Shown here: positions 59,121 to 64,000 of the stretch, one piece after another
Layout: the number at the start of each line of letters is the position of its first letter
Position numbering within the stretch: position 1 is the first letter of the stretch
Source: Williamsia serinedens
GTDB taxonomy: Bacteria; Actinomycetota; Actinomycetes; Mycobacteriales; Mycobacteriaceae
DNA length: 64,000 nucleotides
Assembly: GCF_024171725.1 (NCBI RefSeq)
Contig: NZ_JAMTCG010000004.1
Location: forward strand, 1 to 64,000
Direction: 5' to 3'
Translations under genes and position numbers: made by a program
The notes under the pieces: model-generated
Database searches by the model: none
Told to the model about the DNA's origin: nothing
The model's input: only the letters and a program-made list of their open reading frames with translations

Positions 59121-60212
59121 ATGACGCTGCGCGTCGCACACGTCGGCACGGGCAACGTCGGACGACTGGCGTTGCGTCAGCTCATCGGGGATCCGAGGTT
59201 CGACCTCGTCGCGCTCGGTGTGTCGACGGCGGAGAAGGTGGGACGCGACGCCGGTCAGCTCGCCGGCCTCGGCATCACCACCGGCGTCGTCGCCACCGAG
59301 GGACTCGACGCGGTCGTCGCCGCCCGACCGGACGCGGTGGTCTACTGCGCGATGGGCGACACCCGGATGGGCGAGGCGACCAAGGACTGCCAACGGCTGC
59401 TCGAGGCCGGGCTGAACGTCGTCGGATCGGCGCCGGTGTCGTTCCAGTACCCGTGGCAGATCATGCCGGACGCGCTCATCGACCGGATCGACACCGCGGG
59501 TCGCGAGCACGGCGTCAGCATCTACGTCACCGGCGTCGACCCGGGCTTCGCCACCGACCTGCTGCCCATCGCGTTGGCGAGCACATGCCAGGACGTCCAG
59601 TCGATCCGGTGCATGGAGATCGCCGACTACGCGACCTACGACGGCGCCGAGGTGATCTACGACGTCATGGGGTTCGGCACCCCCGTCGACGAGCCACCCC
59701 TGTTCCTGCAACCCGGGATCCTCGCGCTGGCTTGGGGTTCGGCCATCCGGATGCTCGGGGACGCGCTCGGTGTCACCGTCGACGAGATCGTCGACCACAA
59801 CGAACGAGAGCCCGCACCCGAGGACTTCGCGATCGCCGCGGGCACCATCCGCGCCGGCACCACCGCGGCGATCCGGTTCGAGATCCGCGGGATGGTGGCC
59901 GGCGAGCCGGTGATCGTGGTCGAGCACGTCACCCGACTGCGACCGGATCTGCGTCCCGACTGGGCGCAGTCCGCGCAGCCCGGTGGGTCCTACCGGGTCG
60001 AGATCACCGGCGAACCCTCGTACGTCGTCGACATCTGCCCCACCAGCGCCCACGGCGACCACAACCACGCCGCGATCGTCGCCGCGGCCGGACGGATCGT
60101 GAACGCGATCCCCGCCGTCGTCGACGCCGAGCCCGGTCTGCGGACCACCCTCGACCTGCCGCTCGTCATGAGCCGCGGTGTCGTGCGGCCACCGACGGCC
60201 CTGGCGCACTGA
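59121..60212 (+). CDS. NAD(P)-dependent dehydrogenase of the dihydrodipicolinate-reductase-like family
   Basis: A 363-residue oxidoreductase with an N-terminal Rossmann motif VAHVGTGNVGRLALRQLIG and a C-terminal domain with VTGVDPGFATDLLPIALA and a long HGDHNHAAIV. These proteins, common in mycobacteria and Gordonia, are related to diaminopimelate or amine dehydrogenases, but substrates are mostly unknown. GAGGAGG lies nine bases before the ATG. An SDR gene follows 45 bases later, suggesting one operon. Confidence 0.82.
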   Translation: MTLRVAHVGTGNVGRLALRQLIGDPRFDLVALGVSTAEKVGRDAGQLAGLGITTGVVATEGLDAVVAARPDAVVYCAMGDTRMGEATKDCQRLLEAGLNVVGSAPVSFQYPWQIMPDALIDRIDTAGREHGVSIYVTGVDPGFATDLLPIALASTCQDVQSIRCMEIADYATYDGAEVIYDVMGFGTPVDEPPLFLQPGILALAWGSAIRMLGDALGVTVDEIVDHNEREPAPEDFAIAAGTIRAGTTAAIRFEIRGMVAGEPVIVVEHVTRLRPDLRPDWAQSAQPGGSYRVEITGEPSYVVDICPTSAHGDHNHAAIVAAAGRIVNAIPAVVDAEPGLRTTLDLPLVMSRGVVRPPTALAH

Positions 60213-60257
60213 CCATCTCGAGCACCGCCGGGATCCACCACCAGAAGGGATACAGAC

Positions 60258-60989
60258 ATGGGACGCGTCGACGGCAAGGTCGTCCTGATCAGTGGCGGGG
60301 CCCGCGGGATGGGGGCCGCGCACGCACGCGCACTGGTCGCCGAGGGCGCGCGGGTCGTGCTCGGGGACATCCTCGACGAGGAGGGTGCCGCGCTGGCGAC
60401 CGAGATCGGTGGCGCGGCACGGTATGTGCACCTCGACGTCACCCAGCCCGACCAGTGGACGGACGCCGTGGCCGCCGCGTCCGAGACGTTCGGGTCGCTG
60501 ACCGGTCTGGTCAACAACGCGGGCATCGTCAACGGCTCGACACTGCAGAAGTTCAAACTCGAGAAGTGGCAGCAGATCCTCGACGTCAACCTCACCGGCA
60601 CGTTCCTCGGGATGCGGGCCGCGGCCGACGCGATGATCGCGGCCGGCGGCGGGTCCATCGTGAACGTGTCGTCGGTGGAGGGCCTGCAGGGAAGCCCCTG
60701 GGCGCACGGCTACGTCGCGTCCAAATGGGCGGTCCGCGGCATCACCAAGTCGGCGGCGCTCGAGCTGGCGGCGCAGAACGTCCGGGTGAACTCGATCCAC
60801 CCCGGCTTGATCCGCACCCCGATGACCGAGGGCATCCCCGACGGCATGCTGAAGATCCCGATGAACCGGTCCGCCGACCCGTCCGAGGTCGCCGCGTTCA
60901 TCGTCTTCCTGATGAGCGACGAGTCGAGCTACGCCACGGGCACCGAGTTCGTCATGGACGGCGGGCTCACCGCGGGGACCATTGCCTGA
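60258..60989 (+). CDS. Short-chain dehydrogenase, hydroxysteroid-dehydrogenase-like
   Basis: A 243-residue SDR. The cofactor motif LISGGARGMGAAHARAL, LVNNAGI and the catalytic Tyr-Lys in GYVASKWAVRGITK are present. It resembles actinobacterial 3-alpha/20-beta-hydroxysteroid dehydrogenases such as FabG3 (Rv2002), including NVRVNSIHPGLIRTPM. GAAGGGA precedes the ATG. It is in the same direction as the reductase upstream; a sterol or fatty alcohol substrate is plausible but unproven. Confidence 0.88.
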   Translation: MGRVDGKVVLISGGARGMGAAHARALVAEGARVVLGDILDEEGAALATEIGGAARYVHLDVTQPDQWTDAVAAASETFGSLTGLVNNAGIVNGSTLQKFKLEKWQQILDVNLTGTFLGMRAAADAMIAAGGGSIVNVSSVEGLQGSPWAHGYVASKWAVRGITKSAALELAAQNVRVNSIHPGLIRTPMTEGIPDGMLKIPMNRSADPSEVAAFIVFLMSDESSYATGTEFVMDGGLTAGTIA

Positions 60990-61014
60990 GCGCCGATCCT
61001 CGACCCGTCCGGCC

Positions 61015-62505
61015 TCAGCCGATCGCGCCGCGCGCCGCCTCGTAGGCCGCGCCCACGCGGTACAGACGGTCGTCGGCCTGCGCCGGCGCCATGATCTGCA
61101 GGCCCACCGGGAGACCGTCGTCGGACGACAGCCCCGACGGGACGCTCATCGCGCAGTTCCCCGCCAGGTTCACCGGCAGGGTGCACAGGTCGAAGAGGTA
61201 CATCGCCAGCGGGTCGTCCACCTTCTCCCCCAACGGGAACGCGGTGGTCGGCGTCGTCGGCGACACCAGGACGTCGACGTCGGCGAAGGCCTTCTCGAAG
61301 TCCCGGGCGATCAGGGTGCGCACGCGCAGAGCCTGCCCGTAGTACTGGTCGTAGTAGCCCGACGACAGCGCGTACGTCCCGATCATGATGCGCCGCTTGA
61401 CCTCCGGGCCGAAGCCGGCAGCACGCGTGAGCGCCATGACCTCCTCGGCGGAGTGGGAGCCGTCGTCCCCGACACGCAGGCCGTAGCGCATGGCGTCGAA
61501 GCGCGCGAGGTTCGAGCTGACCTCCGAGGGCAGGATCAGGTAGTAGGCGCCGAGCGCGTAGGTGAAGTGCGGGCACGACACCTCGACGATCTCCGCGCCG
61601 CGCGCCGACAGCTGCTCGACCGCCGCGGTGAACGACGCGAGCACGCCGGGCTGGTACCCCTCCCCCGACAGCTCGCGGACGATGCCTACCTTGACACCCG
61701 ACAGGTCGCCCTCGGCACCCGCGCGGGCGGCGCCGACGACGTCGGGTATCGGGGCGTCGATCGACGTCGAGTCCCGCGGGTCGTGCCCGGCGATCACCTG
61801 GTGCAGCAGAGCGGTGTCGAGAACGGTCCGCGCGCAGGGGCCGCCCTGGTCGAGCGAGGACGCGCACGCGACGAGGCCGTAGCGCGAGACGGTCCCGTAG
61901 GTGGGCTTTACACCGACGGTGGCGGTGACCGCGGCGGGCTGTCGCACCGACCCGCCGGTGTCGGTGCCGATCGCCAACGGCGCCTGGTACGACGCGAGCG
62001 CCGCGGCGCTGCCACCGCCCGAGCCGCCGGGGATCCGATCGGTGTCCCAGGGGTTGCGGGTGAGCTGATAGGCCGAGTTCTCGGTCGAGCTGCCCATGGC
62101 GAACTCGTCCATGTTGGTCTTGCCCAGGATGGGGATGCCGGCCTTCCGCAACCGACGGGTCACCGTCGCGTCGTAGGGCGGCACCCAGCCCTCGAGGATC
62201 TTGGAGCCGCACGTCGTCGGGGCGTCGGTGGTGGTGAAGACGTCCTTCAGTGCGATCGGCACACCGGCCAACGGTGACACCGGCGCGTCCCCGGCGGCGA
62301 TGGCGTCGTCGACGGCCCGGGCCGCGGAGAGCGCCGCGTCGGCACCGACGTGCAGGAAGGCACCCAGATCGCCGTCGATCTCGGCGATCTGGTCGAGGTG
62401 GGCTCGCGTCACCTCCACCGAGGACACCTCGCGCGAGTGGATGCGCTGCGCGAGCGTCGCGGCGTCGAGACCGGTGATCTCGCCGGCCGGTCGGATGGCG
62501 GTCAC
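61015..62505 (-). CDS. gatA: Glutamyl-tRNA(Gln) amidotransferase subunit A
   Basis: A 496-residue amidase-signature enzyme that frees ammonia from glutamine. The Ser-cisSer-Lys triad is in [14 protein letters not shown] (Ser pair) and [10 protein letters not shown] (Lys). GSSTENSAY and [11 protein letters not shown] are conserved. GTG 62505 overlaps the gatC stop. Confidence 0.98.
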   Translation of the reverse strand: MTAIRPAGEITGLDAATLAQRIHSREVSSVEVTRAHLDQIAEIDGDLGAFLHVGADAALSAARAVDDAIAAGDAPVSPLAGVPIALKDVFTTTDAPTTCGSKILEGWVPPYDATVTRRLRKAGIPILGKTNMDEFAMGSSTENSAYQLTRNPWDTDRIPGGSGGGSAAALASYQAPLAIGTDTGGSVRQPAAVTATVGVKPTYGTVSRYGLVACASSLDQGGPCARTVLDTALLHQVIAGHDPRDSTSIDAPIPDVVGAARAGAEGDLSGVKVGIVRELSGEGYQPGVLASFTAAVEQLSARGAEIVEVSCPHFTYALGAYYLILPSEVSSNLARFDAMRYGLRVGDDGSHSAEEVMALTRAAGFGPEVKRRIMIGTYALSSGYYDQYYGQALRVRTLIARDFEKAFADVDVLVSPTTPTTAFPLGEKVDDPLAMYLFDLCTLPVNLAGNCAMSVPSGLSSDDGLPVGLQIMAPAQADDRLYRVGAAYEAARGAIG

Positions 62506-62801
62506 TGCTCCTCACCCAGGATCTGCGGGACGGCGAACCGCTCCTGCTCCACCGCGGGCGCGCCCGACAGCGCCTCGTCGGGGGTGAGGCCGGGCACCGG
62601 CTCATCGGGACGGAGCACGTTGGCCAGACCCGCCGGGTGGGCGGTGCCGTCGGTGTCGGTGACGTCGACCTCGGAGATCTGGGCGACGTGCGTGAGGATC
62701 GAGTCGATCTGACCCGCGAACTGGTCGAGCTCGTCGTCGCTCAACGCCAGCCGCGACAGCCGCGCCAGGTGGGCGACCTCGTCCCGGGATATCGCAGACA
62801 C
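62502..62801 (-). CDS. gatC: Aspartyl/glutamyl-tRNA amidotransferase subunit C
   Basis: A 99-residue GatC ([22 protein letters not shown] at the start) that stabilises GatA and links it to GatB. Start GTG 62801 has GAAGGGA at good spacing; the frame is open further upstream but without a ribosome site. Confidence 0.95.
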   Translation of the reverse strand: MSAISRDEVAHLARLSRLALSDDELDQFAGQIDSILTHVAQISEVDVTDTDGTAHPAGLANVLRPDEPVPGLTPDEALSGAPAVEQERFAVPQILGEEQ

Positions 62802-62911
62802 GCCAGGTTCCCTTCTCACGTGGAGTGGAGTACCCGACAACCCTAGTGGGCCGGCCGTCGCGGCCGGCCGGCGGACGGCGGGCGCACCGCTCGGGTGGGA
62901 CACTGTCCGGC

Positions 62912-63571
62912 GTGTCGTATCTGTTGCGGGTCTACCTGCAGGACCGACCCGGCAGCCTGGGTCTGCTGGCGGTCTCGTTGGGTTCGGTGGGTGCCGACAT
63001 CCTCTCGCTCGACGTCGTCGAACGCGGCGAGGGCTACGCGGTCGACGACATCGTCGTCGAGGTCGCGCGGGGATCGCTGCCGGACACCCTGATCACGGCG
63101 GCCGAGAACATCGACGGCGTCCGCGTGGACTCGATCCGGCCCTACACCGGGGTCCTCGAGACCCACCGCGAGCTCGAGCTCGTCGACGAGATCGCCCGCG
63201 CGACCGGCGCCGCACGCATGCAGGTCCTCGTCGACCTCGCGCCGCGCGTCCTGCGCGTGTCGTGGGCGATGGTCGTCGGGCCCGGAGCCGGTGGCGTGGT
63301 CCAGCTGTTCGGCAGTTCGAGCGCCCCCGAGACGCCGCTCGGTGACGTCGACTGGCTCCCGGTGACCGAGCCGGTGCAGCTCGACCCCGACGCGCCGTGG
63401 GTGCCGGAGCCGTGGCGCGACATCGACACGCGGATGGCGGCCGCCCCGATCGGCGCGGCGTCGAAGGCGTTGCTGCTCGGCCGGTCCGGTGGCCCCGACT
63501 TCCGCCCGTCGGAACTCGCCCGCGTGGGCTATCTCACGCGCATCGTGACCACGGTCCTCGCCACCAGCTGA
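62912..63571 (+). CDS. ACT-domain protein
   Basis: A 219-residue protein with an N-terminal ACT domain ([20 protein letters not shown]) and a C-terminal domain with no recognised motif. In M. tuberculosis Rv3013 lies in the same place between gatC and ligA. ACT domains bind amino acids, so it might sense one, but no target is known. GTG 62912 has GACACT seven bases upstream. Confidence 0.85.
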   Translation: MSYLLRVYLQDRPGSLGLLAVSLGSVGADILSLDVVERGEGYAVDDIVVEVARGSLPDTLITAAENIDGVRVDSIRPYTGVLETHRELELVDEIARATGAARMQVLVDLAPRVLRVSWAMVVGPGAGGVVQLFGSSSAPETPLGDVDWLPVTEPVQLDPDAPWVPEPWRDIDTRMAAAPIGAASKALLLGRSGGPDFRPSELARVGYLTRIVTTVLATS

Positions 63572-63583
63572 CGCGGGAATCGC

Positions 63584-64000
<417 letters not shown>

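Overview
The window is high-GC DNA that reads as a chromosomal core segment of a mycolic-acid actinobacterium (order Mycobacteriales), most like Gordonia, Williamsia or Rhodococcus. The evidence is GTG-rich starts, many apparently leaderless genes, a HupB histone with a long Lys/Ala tail, OctT and GpgP of the methylglucose lipopolysaccharide pathway, the F420 gene fbiD, and gene order that follows Mycobacterium tuberculosis (remembered, not searched): a block like Rv2412-Rv2427 joined to a block like Rv2973-Rv3014. Genus is inference.

Layout. 1-1.6 kb: a cut-off IS481-type transposase end, a DUF2510 membrane protein and a relic of the competence gene comEC. 1.6-8.7 kb: a tightly coupled minus-strand operon proA > MoxR ATPase > VWA protein > nadD > rsfS > gpgP > octT > degV. 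8.8-18.6 kb: secreted HNH protein, recG, a FakA-like DAK2 kinase, rpmB, a crotonase, ung, a gamma-carbonic anhydrase, thiL, a DUF3515 protein, gpsA. 18.6-27.3 kb: fbiD, ppk, mutT1, hupB, leuCD with a divergent IclR regulator, a PPOX/F420 protein and a tiny Lsr2-like protein. 27.3-33 kb: tRNA-Glu, tRNA-Gln, gltX, an alpha/beta hydrolase, an FAH-family enzyme, an MFS transporter and a methyltransferase. 33-43.2 kb: branched-chain amino acid and serine genes (leuB, serA, ilvC, ilvN, ilvB with a leader-peptide attenuator, ilvD), interrupted by a secreted serine protease and a repeat-filled gap. 43-50.5 kb: an FMN monooxygenase, a Tat-exported cholesterol-oxidase-like enzyme, a dienoyl-CoA isomerase-like crotonase, DoxX and an LppZ-like lipoprotein. 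50.7-64 kb: an acetate/monocarboxylate symporter pair, gatB, an S53 protease, PspC, pfkA, a phospholipase A2-like protein, two oxidoreductases, gatA, gatC, an ACT-domain protein and the C-terminus of ligA.

Themes. gltX, tRNA-Gln and gatCAB together describe indirect glutaminyl-tRNA synthesis. A DegV (FakB-like) and a DAK2 (FakA-like) protein could form a fatty-acid kinase. leuBCD, ilvBNC and ilvD cover most of valine/isoleucine/leucine synthesis. Thirteen starts have a TANNNT box 6-7 nt upstream and are probably leaderless.

No phage, CRISPR array, secretion cluster or clearly new multi-gene system was seen. The least explained DNA is a set of short tandem-repeat arrays (20-23 bp units) that fill the three long tail-to-tail intergenic gaps at 22.5, 36.5-37.0 and 50.5-50.7 kb; two of the three share one repeat core.
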